From positions 1-64,000 of the forward strand of contig NZ_PVTG01000005.1 in the NCBI RefSeq assembly GCF_003002915.1: 64,000 nt of DNA, given 5' to 3'. The notes beneath the pieces are model-generated. The model ran no database searches. It was not told where the DNA came from and saw nothing but the letters and a program-made list of their open reading frames with translations. This DNA is from Geodermatophilus tzadiensis (lineage in GTDB: Bacteria; Actinomycetota; Actinomycetes; Mycobacteriales; Geodermatophilaceae). Shown here one piece after another: positions 36,462 through 45,424 of the stretch; positions within the stretch are counted from its first letter, which is position 1; every line of letters begins with the position of its first letter. A program made the position numbers and the translations under genes.

Positions 36462-39266
36462 ATGTCGACCAGCAGCGTGTGGGAAGCCCGGGCGCTGCGC
36501 GCCCGACGTGCGGCGGTGATCGGGCCGTACTCGCCCATGTTCTACGACGAGCCGTTGCACGTCGTCTCCGGCCACGACGTGTGGCTGACCGGCTCCGACG
36601 GGGTCGAGTACCTCGACGCGTACAACAACGTGCCGCACGTGGGGCACTGCAACCCCGAGGTCGTCCGTGCCATCTCCGAGCAGGCGGCCAAGCTGAACGT
36701 GCACACGCGCTACCTGCACGAGCCCGTGGTCGAGTACGCCGAGATGCTGCTGGCGACGTTCGCGCCGTACCTGGACAAGGTCTTCCTCACCAACAGCGGC
36801 TCGGAGGCCAACGAGCTGGCCCTCCGCATCGCGCGTCAGCACACCGGGGCGACAGGTGTGCTGGTCACCGACTTCAGCTATCACGGCAACACGACCGCTC
36901 TCGCGGAGCTCACCACGGGCCTGCCGGTGAAGGAGCCGCTGGGGCAGCACGTCCGCGCGCTGCGCATCCCGGACGTGGTGGCCGACTCGCGTCCTGAGCA
37001 CGTCGTCCTCGCGGAGGCGCTGGAGGCGGCGGCAGCGGCGATCGCGTCGCTGCGGGCGGCCGGCCACGGCGTCTCGGCGCTGCTGTTCGACCCGCTCTTC
37101 TCCACCGAGGGCCTGCTCCAGCCGCCGGCCGGCTACGTCGAGGGTCTGGTGGCGCTGGTCCACGGGGCCGGCGGGCTGGTGATCGCCGACGAGGTGCAGT
37201 CCGGCCTCGGCCGCTCCGGCTCGCACTTCTGGGGTCACGAGGTCCACGGCATCCGCCCCGATCTGGTCACGATGGGCAAGCCCCTGGGCAACGGGCACCC
37301 CCTCGGCGGGGTCGTGACCACGACCGCGCTCCTCGAGGAGTTCGGCAGCGCCAACCTGTACTTCAACACCTTCGCCGGCAACCCCGTCTCCGCAGCCGCC
37401 GGGATGGCCGTCCTCCGCGAGACGGCGTCGCGGGAGCTGCAGAGCCGCGCCGCCGAACTCGGCCGGCACGCCCGGGAGGTGCTGGACAAGCTGGCGGCCG
37501 AGCGGCCGAGCGTGCGCGCGGTCCGTGGGAGCGGCCTCTTCTTCGGCCTGGAGTTCGTCGACGACGACGGTGGGGCCGGCGCCGCGCGCGCCAAGTGGGT
37601 CGTGGAGGACATGCTCCGCAGGGGGGTGCTCATCAGCAAGATCGGTCCGCGCGAGAACGTGCTCAAGATCCGGCCACCCATGGTGTTCGAGCACGAGCAC
37701 CTGGACCTGCTGGTCGACCGGCTCACGGCGAGCCTCGACGAGCTCGAGCAGGTCGAGGCCCGCGGAGGACTCCGGTCCGGCAGCGCCGCCCCCGACGTGG
37801 CAGGGGCGAGCGCGGGGACACCGGACATCGGGGTCAGCACCGGCCTGTTCATCGACGGTCGCTGGCGCTCCGGGTCCCGGACCTTCGACGTCCTCAATCC
37901 CGCCGACGGCAGCCTGCTGACCCGCGTCACGGCGGCCGACGAGTCGGACGTGGACGACGCCGTGCGGTCCGCCCGCCGGGCGTTCGACGGCGAGTGGGGC
38001 CAGGCTGCGGGAACCGCCCGGGCTGCCGTGCTCCACCGCATCGCCGACCTGATCGAGCGCGACGCGGACAGGCTCGCCCGGCTCGAGGCCCTGGACATCG
38101 GCAAGCCGGTGGGCCAGCCGGCGATGCTGGACGTCCCCAACGCCGCGGCCACCTTCCGCCACTTCGCCGGATGGGCCGACAAGATCACCGGCAGTGCGAT
38201 CCCGACCGACGGCTACTTCGGCCGGCCCACGCACAGCTACACCGTCCGCGAGCCGATCGGCGTCGTGGCGGCGATCATCCCGTGGAACACGCCGCTGATG
38301 ATCGCCGCGTGGAAGCTCGCCCCGGCGCTCGCCACCGGCAACACGGTCGTCGTCAAGCCCGCGGAGGATGCGCCGCTGTCGATCCTCGCCCTGGCCGAGC
38401 TCGTGCAGGAGGCCGGCGTGCCGGCGGGCGTGGTCAACGTGATCCCGGGCCTGGGGGAGGAGGCGGGAGCGGCTCTCGTCCGCCACCCCGAGGTGGACAA
38501 GATCAGCTTCACCGGGTCCCCGGAAGTGGGGCGGCAGATCGGGAGGGTCGCCGCGGAGTCCTTTAAGCGCGTCACGCTCGAGCTGGGCGGGAAGAGCCCG
38601 CAGATCGTGCTGGCGGACGCCGACGTCGAGGCGGCGGTCCAGGGCATCGCCCTGGGGTTGTTCTTCAACCAGGGTGAGGTCTGTGCCGCGGGAACCCGGG
38701 TGCTGGTGCACCGGTCCCTGTACGACCAGGTCGTCGAGGCGCTGGCAGGCGCTGCGAACGGTCAGGTGGTGGGTGACCCCTTCGACCCGCAGACCACGAT
38801 GGGTGCCCTCGTCAGCCAGGAGCACCTGGACCGCGTCCTGTCCTACGTGGACCGGGCGAAGGACGAGGGTGCTCGACTCGTTGCCGGCGGCGGCCGACCG
38901 CGTGGTGAGGGGTACTTCATCCAGCCCACCGTCTTCGCCGACGTCGCCCGCGACGCCACGATCGCCCGGGAGGAGATCTTCGGCCCGGTCGGCGCGGTCA
39001 TCCCCTTCGACGACGTCGAGGAGGCCATCGAGATCGCCAACGAGACCGAGTACGGCCTCGCGGCGACCATCTGGACCCGCGACGTGAGTCTGGCTCACAC
39101 CCTGGCGCACGAGGTCCGCGCCGGAGCGGTCTGGGTGAACGGCTGGGCCGCGATCAACCCGGCGCTGCCCTGGGGTGGCGTGAAGACCAGCGGCGTCGGC
39201 CGGGAGCTGGGCTGGAGCGGCATCCTGGCCAACACGGAGGAGAAGGTCGTCACGATCGTGCTCTAG
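36462..39266 (+). CDS. Bifunctional class-III PLP enzyme (phospho-lyase-like) fused to aldehyde dehydrogenase
   Basis: One uninterrupted 934-aa frame. Residues 1-430 are a class-III aminotransferase-fold domain with PLP lysine K273 in TMGKPLGNGHPLGG. NNVPHVGHCNPEVV and NSGSEANELALRIARQHTG recall ethanolamine-phosphate/hydroxylysine-phosphate phospho-lyases. After a Gly/Ser/Ala-rich linker (about 430-465), residues 466-934 are an NAD-dependent aldehyde dehydrogenase with Glu707 (TLELGGKSP) and nucleophile Cys741 (NQGEVCAAGT). Both active sites look complete. The fusion should hand an aldehyde from the PLP domain straight to the dehydrogenase. ATG 36462 follows CAGGAGGCGTC. The exact PLP reaction cannot be proved from sequence. 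Confidence 0.88.
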   Translation: MSTSSVWEARALRARRAAVIGPYSPMFYDEPLHVVSGHDVWLTGSDGVEYLDAYNNVPHVGHCNPEVVRAISEQAAKLNVHTRYLHEPVVEYAEMLLATFAPYLDKVFLTNSGSEANELALRIARQHTGATGVLVTDFSYHGNTTALAELTTGLPVKEPLGQHVRALRIPDVVADSRPEHVVLAEALEAAAAAIASLRAAGHGVSALLFDPLFSTEGLLQPPAGYVEGLVALVHGAGGLVIADEVQSGLGRSGSHFWGHEVHGIRPDLVTMGKPLGNGHPLGGVVTTTALLEEFGSANLYFNTFAGNPVSAAAGMAVLRETASRELQSRAAELGRHAREVLDKLAAERPSVRAVRGSGLFFGLEFVDDDGGAGAARAKWVVEDMLRRGVLISKIGPRENVLKIRPPMVFEHEHLDLLVDRLTASLDELEQVEARGGLRSGSAAPDVAGASAGTPDIGVSTGLFIDGRWRSGSRTFDVLNPADGSLLTRVTAADESDVDDAVRSARRAFDGEWGQAAGTARAAVLHRIADLIERDADRLARLEALDIGKPVGQPAMLDVPNAAATFRHFAGWADKITGSAIPTDGYFGRPTHSYTVREPIGVVAAIIPWNTPLMIAAWKLAPALATGNTVVVKPAEDAPLSILALAELVQEAGVPAGVVNVIPGLGEEAGAALVRHPEVDKISFTGSPEVGRQIGRVAAESFKRVTLELGGKSPQIVLADADVEAAVQGIALGLFFNQGEVCAAGTRVLVHRSLYDQVVEALAGAANGQVVGDPFDPQTTMGALVSQEHLDRVLSYVDRAKDEGARLVAGGGRPRGEGYFIQPTVFADVARDATIAREEIFGPVGAVIPFDDVEEAIEIANETEYGLAATIWTRDVSLAHTLAHEVRAGAVWVNGWAAINPALPWGGVKTSGVGRELGWSGILANTEEKVVTIVL

Positions 39267-39286
39267 GCATCCGGCGCGCCCGGGGG

Positions 39287-39313
39287 GCTGCCACCGTGCT
39301 GCACGGTGGCAGC
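39287..39313. terminator. Terminator hairpin after the fusion gene
   Basis: GCTGCCACCGTG (39287-39298), loop CTG, CACGGTGGCAGC (39302-39313): a perfect 12-bp stem 20 bp after the stop codon. No T tract follows. Confidence 0.72.
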
Positions 39314-39422
39314 TCCCGGGTTCGTACGATGAGCGGGTCCCGGCGACGCCCGGACCCGGTTCGTCCTCCGCCGTGCGCGGCGACCGGCGCCCGTTCCTGG
39401 CACCACCGAGGGAGTCGACCGG

Positions 39423-40055
39423 ATGACGGACCCGCAGGCGCTGCGTCAGGCGGACGCTCCCCTCTCGCTGCGAGAGCGCAACCGACTCCGCACCCGACGG
39501 GAACTGCTCGACGCCGCCTTGAAGGTCTTCGCCGAGAAGGGGTTCGCCGGGGCCGCGGTCGAAGCCATCGCCGGCGCGGCCGGGGCCTCGAAGGTCACCC
39601 TCTACGCCTACTTCCCGGCGGGGCGTGACGACCTCTTCCGCGAGCTCTACGAGGAGATCAGCCAGGAGCTGATCGAGCTCGCGAGGGCCGGGCACACCGC
39701 AGCCTCCGGACTGGTCGACCGGGTGGTCGCCCTGACCAGGCCGCTCCTCGACATCGGCGCCCGGCCGCTGATCGGCCAGTTCTACGCCAACAGCGACCCC
39801 ACGGCGGAAGCTGCGCTGGTGCCGGTCCGCGGGCACGCCTCGCGGGTCTACGTCGAGCTCCTCGCCGCGGACATCGCCGAGGCGCGTGCCGCGGGCGTCG
39901 TCGACACCGCGGTGCAGCCGGAGACCATGGCCGTGCTGCTGGTGGGTGCGATGCGCGCAGGCCTGGCGGCGGTCGCCACCGATCCCACCGCGGCCGAGCG
40001 GCTCCTCACGGGGATCGCCGCGCTGGCGGCGGGCTTGCTCCGCCGCATCGACTGA
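39423..40055 (+). CDS. TetR family regulator
   Basis: 210 aa. The N-terminal helix-turn-helix reads RRELLDAALKVFAEKGFAGA and VEAIAGAAGASKVTLYAYFP. The C-terminal domain (ARPLIGQFYANSDPTAEAAL) resembles the AefR-like class. ATG at 39423 with GAGGGAG upstream. It sits between the PLP-ALDH fusion and the kinase/permease genes, so it is the natural regulator of this catabolic locus (inference). Confidence 0.86.
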   Translation: MTDPQALRQADAPLSLRERNRLRTRRELLDAALKVFAEKGFAGAAVEAIAGAAGASKVTLYAYFPAGRDDLFRELYEEISQELIELARAGHTAASGLVDRVVALTRPLLDIGARPLIGQFYANSDPTAEAALVPVRGHASRVYVELLAADIAEARAAGVVDTAVQPETMAVLLVGAMRAGLAAVATDPTAAERLLTGIAALAAGLLRRID

Positions 40056-40557
40056 CCCGACGGCTCCCGGGCTGCTCGTCGGGCTGACCTCGGGCGTGCC
40101 CGGGCGGTTCCGCCGCGGTGGTGTGCCGTACCTGCGTGACGGCGTCGTGCCTGCGTGGCCCCGCTGATCGGCATCTGCCACTCGCGGGCGAGGCACGTCG
40201 TCACGGCTCTTGGCCGCTGCCGTGCGGGCGGTTCGGCGGGTCCGCCGTGCGCCGCTGTGGGCGGCCGCGGACGTCGTCCGCACCGGTGACCGGAGCCGGC
40301 CCGTCGATGACCGCGCCGGTGCAGTCGCCGACGTCATCGGCCGTGGCTCACTCCTGCCGCCGCCGGAGCTGAGGGAGTGTCGCCGGGGCGCCGTGCTCGC
40401 AGATCCCGATGCCTCCTGTGAACGCCACGTCCAGACTATTGACGAGTCGTTCATGCGCTGTCAGTCTTCTCGCGTCAAGTGACGCCGGGCACACCGTCTC
40501 GACGTCCTCGGTCATCACAACGACGCGGACCGGCTGCGGCCGGCACGGGAGGATCAC
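40056..40557. other. Intergenic region before the kinase operon
   Basis: About 500 bp with no recognisable gene. The region around 40430-40490 is relatively AT-rich, with TTGACG at 40441-40446, and probably holds the promoter of the downstream operon. I cannot assign a -10 or operator. Confidence 0.4.
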
Positions 40558-41568
40558 GTGGCGCTCATCGACGAAACCGCGGCCCGCGGGATGGCGCAGA
40601 CGGCGCTGCGCGCGTACGGCCTGGACGGTGCCGAGCTCCACTTCGTGAAGTACCGGGAGAACTACGTCTTCCGAGCCGAGCAGGGGAACGAGTCCTTCGC
40701 GGTCCGGCTGCACCGCCGCGGTGTGCACTCCACGGCCGAAGTGCGGACGGAGCTGGACTACCTGGTCGCGCTGGGGGAGCGGGGCTTCCCGGTGTCCCAG
40801 GCGATCACGACCGTGTCCGGCGAGGTCGTCTGCCTGGTCGAGGACGAGACCGGCGCCGAGCACCAGGTCGACGTGCAGCGCTGGGTCGACGGGGCTGCGC
40901 CGCTGGGCGACATCGGGGCGGCCTTCGACGGCAGCAGTCCCCTGGAGCCGGCGGACTTCCACCGCCTGGGACGACTGGCGGGCGACCTGCACGGCCACAT
41001 GCAGGAGCTGGGCAGGCTGCCGGGGTTCAGTCGTGGCGCCTGGGACCTCGAGGGCCTCTTCGGCGAGGGGGCCCTGTGGGGTGACCCCCTGGCGCTCGAG
41101 GGGATGTCTGCCGGGGACCGCGGAGTCCTGCGGGAGGCCATCACCGTGCTGAGGGCGGAACTCGCTGCACTGGGCACCGGACCGGAGGTGTACGGCGTGA
41201 TCCACGCCGACTTCACCCCCGAGAACATCCTCGTGCGCGGTGAGGAGCTCGTGCTGATCGACTTCGACGACTTCGGCGAGGGCTGGCACCTGTTCGAGCT
41301 CGCCACGATCCTGTTCTTCTACCGCCCACACCCCCGGTTCACCGAGTACGCCGAGGCCGCCATCGCCGGCTACCGGTCCCGCCGCCCCCTGGGCGAGGAC
41401 CAGCTGCGCCTGTGGACCGGGATGCTCCTCGCACGTGGCCTCACCTACCTGGGCTGGGCGGCGGAGCGTCGCGGCGACGAGACCGCCGAGTTCATCGCCG
41501 AGCACGTGACGCCGGTCGTGGTCGCGCTCGCCCGCGAGTTCCTGGCCGGGACGACCGAACAGGTCTGA
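40558..41568 (+). CDS. APH-fold small-molecule kinase (amino-alcohol kinase candidate)
   Basis: 336 aa of the aminoglycoside/homoserine/hydroxylysine kinase fold. The catalytic loop is VIHADFTPENILV (Asp218) and the metal-binding motif VLIDFDDFGEGWHLFELAT; FVKYRENYVFRAEQG is the N-lobe nucleotide region. The GTG at 40558 follows GGGAGGATCAC. It is the first gene of a unit with a permease, an amine-type oxidase and a second kinase. Together with the phospho-lyase-like fusion, phosphorylation of an amino-alcohol hydroxyl is the simplest role (inference). Confidence 0.82.
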   Translation: MALIDETAARGMAQTALRAYGLDGAELHFVKYRENYVFRAEQGNESFAVRLHRRGVHSTAEVRTELDYLVALGERGFPVSQAITTVSGEVVCLVEDETGAEHQVDVQRWVDGAAPLGDIGAAFDGSSPLEPADFHRLGRLAGDLHGHMQELGRLPGFSRGAWDLEGLFGEGALWGDPLALEGMSAGDRGVLREAITVLRAELAALGTGPEVYGVIHADFTPENILVRGEELVLIDFDDFGEGWHLFELATILFFYRPHPRFTEYAEAAIAGYRSRRPLGEDQLRLWTGMLLARGLTYLGWAAERRGDETAEFIAEHVTPVVVALAREFLAGTTEQV

Positions 41569-41674
41569 CCCCTGGACCACCCCAGCCGGATCCCCGCGCT
41601 GGTCCCTCCTCCCCGAGGGCTGCACCGCAGAGCCCGTGCCCCATCCACCTCCAACCCGCGAGACAGGATCCGAC

Positions 41675-43153
41675 ATGAGTGAGAGAACAGCCGTGCACGC
41701 CGCCGGCGCAGCGCCGGGGTCGGGCGCCCACGAGGGAGCCGGACCGCAGCTCCGCGGCCGGATGGGCGTGATCGAACTAGCGCTCACCGTCCTCGCCTTC
41801 GCGGCGCCGCTCGCGAGCGTGGTGGCGGTGCTTCCCCTGGTGATCATCTTCGCCGGTGTGGGGGCACCGCTGGCGTTCGTGGCAGCGACGGTCATGCTGC
41901 TGCTCTTCGCCGTGGGCTACACCACGATGAGCCGGTACCTGCCGAACCCCGGCGCCTTCTACGCCTACATCAGCGCCGGCCTGACCAAGACGCTCGGGTT
42001 GGCGGCGAGCTTCCTCGCCATCCTCGGCTACACGATGATCGGGCTGGGGATCACCCTCTTCTTCGGCCTCGCCGCATCGGACCTGGTCGCCACCACGTTC
42101 GGCGGTCCCGCGGTGCCCTGGTGGCTGTACTCCCTGCTGCTCATCGTGGTCGTGGGGAGCCTCGCCTTCTTCCACATCGAGCTGTCGGCGAAGGTGCTCT
42201 CCCTTGTCATGGTGCTCGAGATCGCGGTCGTGCTGGTCTTCGACGTCGCCGTCGCCGCAGATGGAGGGCCGGAAGGTCTCTCGGTGGCGCCCTTCGCCTT
42301 GAGCAACTTCTCCGGAGCATCGGTCGGCGTCGCGGTGCTCTTCGCCGTTATCACGTTCATCGGCTTCGAGGCCACCGCGATCTTCCGGGAGGAGACCAGG
42401 GACCCCCGCCGGACGGTGCCGAGGGCGACCTACGTCTCGGTCGCGTTCATCGGGGTGTTCTACATCGTCGCGGTCTGGCTGATCATCATCGCCTACGGTC
42501 CCTCAGCCGCTCCCGATGTCGCGGCTGCGAGTGCGCCCACCATGTTCCCCGACGCCATGGACCAGTTCGTCGGCGTGTGGGCCCGGGACGTGCTCTCCGT
42601 GCTGTTCCTGACCTCTTCGTTCGCCGCCGTGCTCTCCTGCCAGAACATCATCGCGCGCTACGGCTACTCGCTCGGATCGGACAGGGCCCTGCCGTCTGCG
42701 CTGGGGCGCGTGCACCCGCGACACGGCTCGCCCTACGTCAGCTCGATCGTCCTCACCGTCGTCTTCCTGCTCGGTGTGCTCGCCTTCTCCGGAAGCGACC
42801 CGGGCGTCGCCTACGCCTGGCTGGCGGGGGCCGGAGGCTTCCCGCTGCTGCTGCTCATGTTCCTGACGAGCGTGGCCGTGGTCGTCTTCTTCCGCAGGTC
42901 CCGGGCGGACGTCGACGACTCGACGATCTGGCACACGCTGATCGCCCCGGTGCTGGCGATGGTGGCCCTCGGCACCGCGCTGTACCTGGCGGCCACCAAC
43001 TTCGTCCTGCTGACCGGCGGCGACCGCGGCACGGCGATCGCCCTGCAGGTCGTCATCTGGGGAGTGTTCCTCGTGGGGATCGGGGTCGCGCTCTACTACC
43101 GGTCGAAGCGACCGGAGACCTACGCGCGGATCGGCCGGCAGAAGATCACCTGA
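41675..43153 (+). CDS. APC family amino acid/amine permease
   Basis: 492-aa permease with twelve predicted helices, beginning IELALTVLAFAAPLASVVAV and including LPNPGAFYAYISAGLTKTLG, FIGFEATAIFREETRDPRRT and SFAAVLSCQNIIARYGYSLG, all APC-superfamily features. The N-terminal 35 residues are polar. ATG 41675 with AGGA seven bases upstream; an earlier in-frame start lies in the gap after the kinase. It likely imports the amino compound handled by the surrounding kinases and oxidase. Confidence 0.9.
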   Translation: MSERTAVHAAGAAPGSGAHEGAGPQLRGRMGVIELALTVLAFAAPLASVVAVLPLVIIFAGVGAPLAFVAATVMLLLFAVGYTTMSRYLPNPGAFYAYISAGLTKTLGLAASFLAILGYTMIGLGITLFFGLAASDLVATTFGGPAVPWWLYSLLLIVVVGSLAFFHIELSAKVLSLVMVLEIAVVLVFDVAVAADGGPEGLSVAPFALSNFSGASVGVAVLFAVITFIGFEATAIFREETRDPRRTVPRATYVSVAFIGVFYIVAVWLIIIAYGPSAAPDVAAASAPTMFPDAMDQFVGVWARDVLSVLFLTSSFAAVLSCQNIIARYGYSLGSDRALPSALGRVHPRHGSPYVSSIVLTVVFLLGVLAFSGSDPGVAYAWLAGAGGFPLLLLMFLTSVAVVVFFRRSRADVDDSTIWHTLIAPVLAMVALGTALYLAATNFVLLTGGDRGTAIALQVVIWGVFLVGIGVALYYRSKRPETYARIGRQKIT

Positions 43154-43161
43154 CCGGAGCC

Positions 43162-43200
43162 GGTAGGGGCACCCGGTGGCGGCCCCCGGGTGCCCCTACC
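43162..43200. terminator. Strong hairpin between permease and solA-like gene
   Basis: GGTAGGGGCACCCGG (43162-43176) pairs perfectly with CCGGGTGCCCCTACC (43186-43200), leaving a 9-nt loop, eight bases after the permease stop. No T tract. Because the next same-strand gene begins only 37 bp later, it may set expression levels within the unit rather than end it. Confidence 0.68.
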
Positions 43201-43236
43201 TCCCACTGATCGACGCTCGATGGAGGGGAAGCCCAC

Positions 43237-44370
43237 GTGAACTCGTACGACGTCATCATCATCGGAGCCGGGACCTGGGGAGGTTCGACCGCCTGGCACC
43301 TCGCCGAGCGAGGGCGACGGGTCCTGGCCATCGACGCCTTCCGGCCGCCGCACGAGCACGGATCCCACGGCGGGGCGACCCGCCTGGTCCGCCAGTCCAA
43401 CAGCACCGGACCGGAGTACGTCGAGCTCACCCGGCAGGCCTTCGAGCTGTGGGACCGCATCGCTGCCCGCACCGGTGAACAGGTCATGATCGAGACCGGG
43501 AACGTGTTCGTCGGCGCGCCGGGGTCGCGTTGGTTCGACAACACGCTGGCCAACCTCGCGGCCTCGCCCTTCGAGCACGAGGTCTTCCAGACGGCGGAGG
43601 CCCGGAGCCGCTTCCCGAGGCTGCGCATCGGCGACGGCGAGCTGGCGGTGTGGGAGCCCCGCGGCTCCGTGGGGCAGGTGCCGGCCGCGCTGCGCGCGAT
43701 GCAGCAGCTCGCTCGGGAGGCCGGCGCCGAGTTCCGCTTCGACGAGCCGGTGGTCGACTGGTCGGCCGACGAGTCGGGCGTGACCGTCCGGACCGAACAG
43801 GGCACGTACCGCGCCGAGCAGCTCGTCGTGACCGCGGGGGCCTTCTCCACCACGTTGCTCGGTCTCGACCTGCCCACCAGCGTGGAGCGGCAGGTGCTCG
43901 CCAACTTCGCCGTCGACCCGGGCGCCCCGCGCCTCCCGTCGATGTACTTCGCGGCGCCCCCCGGGGACGACTCCGCGCCCAGCTACGGCTGCCCCGAGCC
44001 CGACGGGACCTTCAAGTTCAGCGTCGTGGGCAAGGGCGACGTGATCGAGCCGCAGGACCTGTCCCAGGACGTGACGTCCGCCGACCTCGACCGGGTGCTG
44101 GCCGTGCTCCGTGACCGCGTCCCGGAGATCACCGGTGAACCGCTCCGGACGACGGTCTGCATGTGGACGGAGGCGACCGACGGGCACTGGCTCATCGGCC
44201 GCTATCCCGACAGCGAGCGGGTGACGTACGCGGCTGCCTGCAACGGACGCGGCTTCCGCTACGCCCCCGTGGTCGGCCAGGTCCTCGCCGACCTCTCCGA
44301 GGGGATCACTCGCCCCGACCTCGCCCTGTTCGAGTCGACCCGCTTCGAGATCACCCCGGTCACCGCCTGA
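43237..44370 (+). CDS. solA: Monomeric sarcosine oxidase / N-methyl-L-amino acid oxidase
   Basis: 377-aa flavoprotein of the MSOX/MTOX family. FAD motif DVIIIGAGTWGGSTAWHLAE, the basic GGATRLVRQ segment, and Cys308 in VCMWTEATDGHWLIG, the position of covalent FAD attachment in this family. It oxidises N-methyl amino acids or secondary amines, giving formaldehyde and H2O2. GTG 43237 follows TGGAGGGGAAGCCCAC. Distinct from the heterotetrameric enzyme at 2.7-7.7 kb; the context suggests a substrate such as an N-methylated amino alcohol or its acid (inference). Confidence 0.88.
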   Translation: MNSYDVIIIGAGTWGGSTAWHLAERGRRVLAIDAFRPPHEHGSHGGATRLVRQSNSTGPEYVELTRQAFELWDRIAARTGEQVMIETGNVFVGAPGSRWFDNTLANLAASPFEHEVFQTAEARSRFPRLRIGDGELAVWEPRGSVGQVPAALRAMQQLAREAGAEFRFDEPVVDWSADESGVTVRTEQGTYRAEQLVVTAGAFSTTLLGLDLPTSVERQVLANFAVDPGAPRLPSMYFAAPPGDDSAPSYGCPEPDGTFKFSVVGKGDVIEPQDLSQDVTSADLDRVLAVLRDRVPEITGEPLRTTVCMWTEATDGHWLIGRYPDSERVTYAAACNGRGFRYAPVVGQVLADLSEGITRPDLALFESTRFEITPVTA

Positions 44371-44417
44371 CCGCCGGCAGCCCACCCCTCACCACCGTGG
44401 ACGCACAGGAGAAGCCC

Positions 44418-45416
44418 ATGGACCACGCGACCCTGACCCCTCCGACGCCGGACGAGGTCGCGGCCCCGTCCGGCACGGTGGGCGAGGCCTCTGCCGAGGA
44501 ACTCCAGGCCCAATCGGACATCCGCGCGGTCCTGGCGCAGCTGCCCGGCTTCGACGGGCCGGACACGGTCTGGAGGTGGCTCAGCGGGGGAGGGGCGCAC
44601 AAGAACTTCCTCGTCAGGGCCGGTGGCGAGCAGGTGGTCGTGAAGCTCTGGAACCGGATGTGGGAGGGGGTCGCGGTCGTCCCGCCGGCGCCCATCGTGT
44701 TCCACAATACGAGGCTCGCCGGGGATGTGGGCGTGGGAGCCCCCGTGGTGGCCGTCATCCAGGAGCCACTGGCACTGGTCATCGACTTCCTGCCGGGCCA
44801 GGTCATGGACCAGAGCGGCGACAACTGGATCCCGCGGCTCGCGGCCAAGGCCCGCGAACTGCACGACTCGGGCGTGCGGTTCGCGAACGACTACAACCCC
44901 TTCGCGGAGAGCCGGAAGATGTTCGCGGTCGCCCACCATCGCGGAGTCGGTTCCCCCGACGACTTCCCCGACCTGGAGCGTGAGATCGCTCGCGTCGAAC
45001 AGGTCCTCGACCTCCGGGTCAACGAGTTCGTGCCCTGCCACAACGACCTCTACGGCGCCAACATCCTCGAGAGCGGTGGCGCACTCCGGCTGATCGACTA
45101 CGACCTCTCGGGCATGGGGGACCGCTGTTACGACCTCGGTTTCGCGTCCGCCTACGGTGAGATGGACCTCGACCAGATCAACCGGCTGTGCGAGTCCTAC
45201 GTCGGGGCGGTCGACGAGCGGACCGTGGCACGGACGCGGCTGTGCGCCATCGCGGCCAACTGGGCGTCGGTGGGGCTGTGGAAGGTCGCGCTCTCGATGG
45301 CCGACACCAACGACGACTACGATTACGCGGGCGAGCTGGCGAGCAGTCGCAGGCGACTGCGAGCTGCTCTGGATGCCGACGACTTCGGTGATCTGCTGCA
45401 GCGGGCACGGCGCTGA
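44418..45416 (+). CDS. Choline/ethanolamine kinase-like phosphotransferase
   Basis: 332 aa. The choline-kinase-type active site is present: FVPCHNDLYGANILESGG (catalytic Asp210) and LRLIDYDLSGMGDRCYDLGF, with FLVRAGGEQVVVKLWNR in the N-lobe. This is the class of bacterial choline/ethanolamine kinases rather than antibiotic kinases. ATG 44418 has AGGAG upstream; the long upstream frame lies within solA. As the second kinase of the locus it may act on the N-methylated form of the substrate, or on the demethylated product (inference). Confidence 0.85.
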   Translation: MDHATLTPPTPDEVAAPSGTVGEASAEELQAQSDIRAVLAQLPGFDGPDTVWRWLSGGGAHKNFLVRAGGEQVVVKLWNRMWEGVAVVPPAPIVFHNTRLAGDVGVGAPVVAVIQEPLALVIDFLPGQVMDQSGDNWIPRLAAKARELHDSGVRFANDYNPFAESRKMFAVAHHRGVGSPDDFPDLEREIARVEQVLDLRVNEFVPCHNDLYGANILESGGALRLIDYDLSGMGDRCYDLGFASAYGEMDLDQINRLCESYVGAVDERTVARTRLCAIAANWASVGLWKVALSMADTNDDYDYAGELASSRRRLRAALDADDFGDLLQRARR

Positions 45417-45424
45417 GCCCTCCA

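Noticed and set aside
36261-40454. Nearly 1400-codon minus-strand frame opposite the PLP-ALDH fusion
   Set aside because: Same artefact: open only because GC-rich third positions avoid stop codons on the complementary strand; the plus frame has clear active sites.
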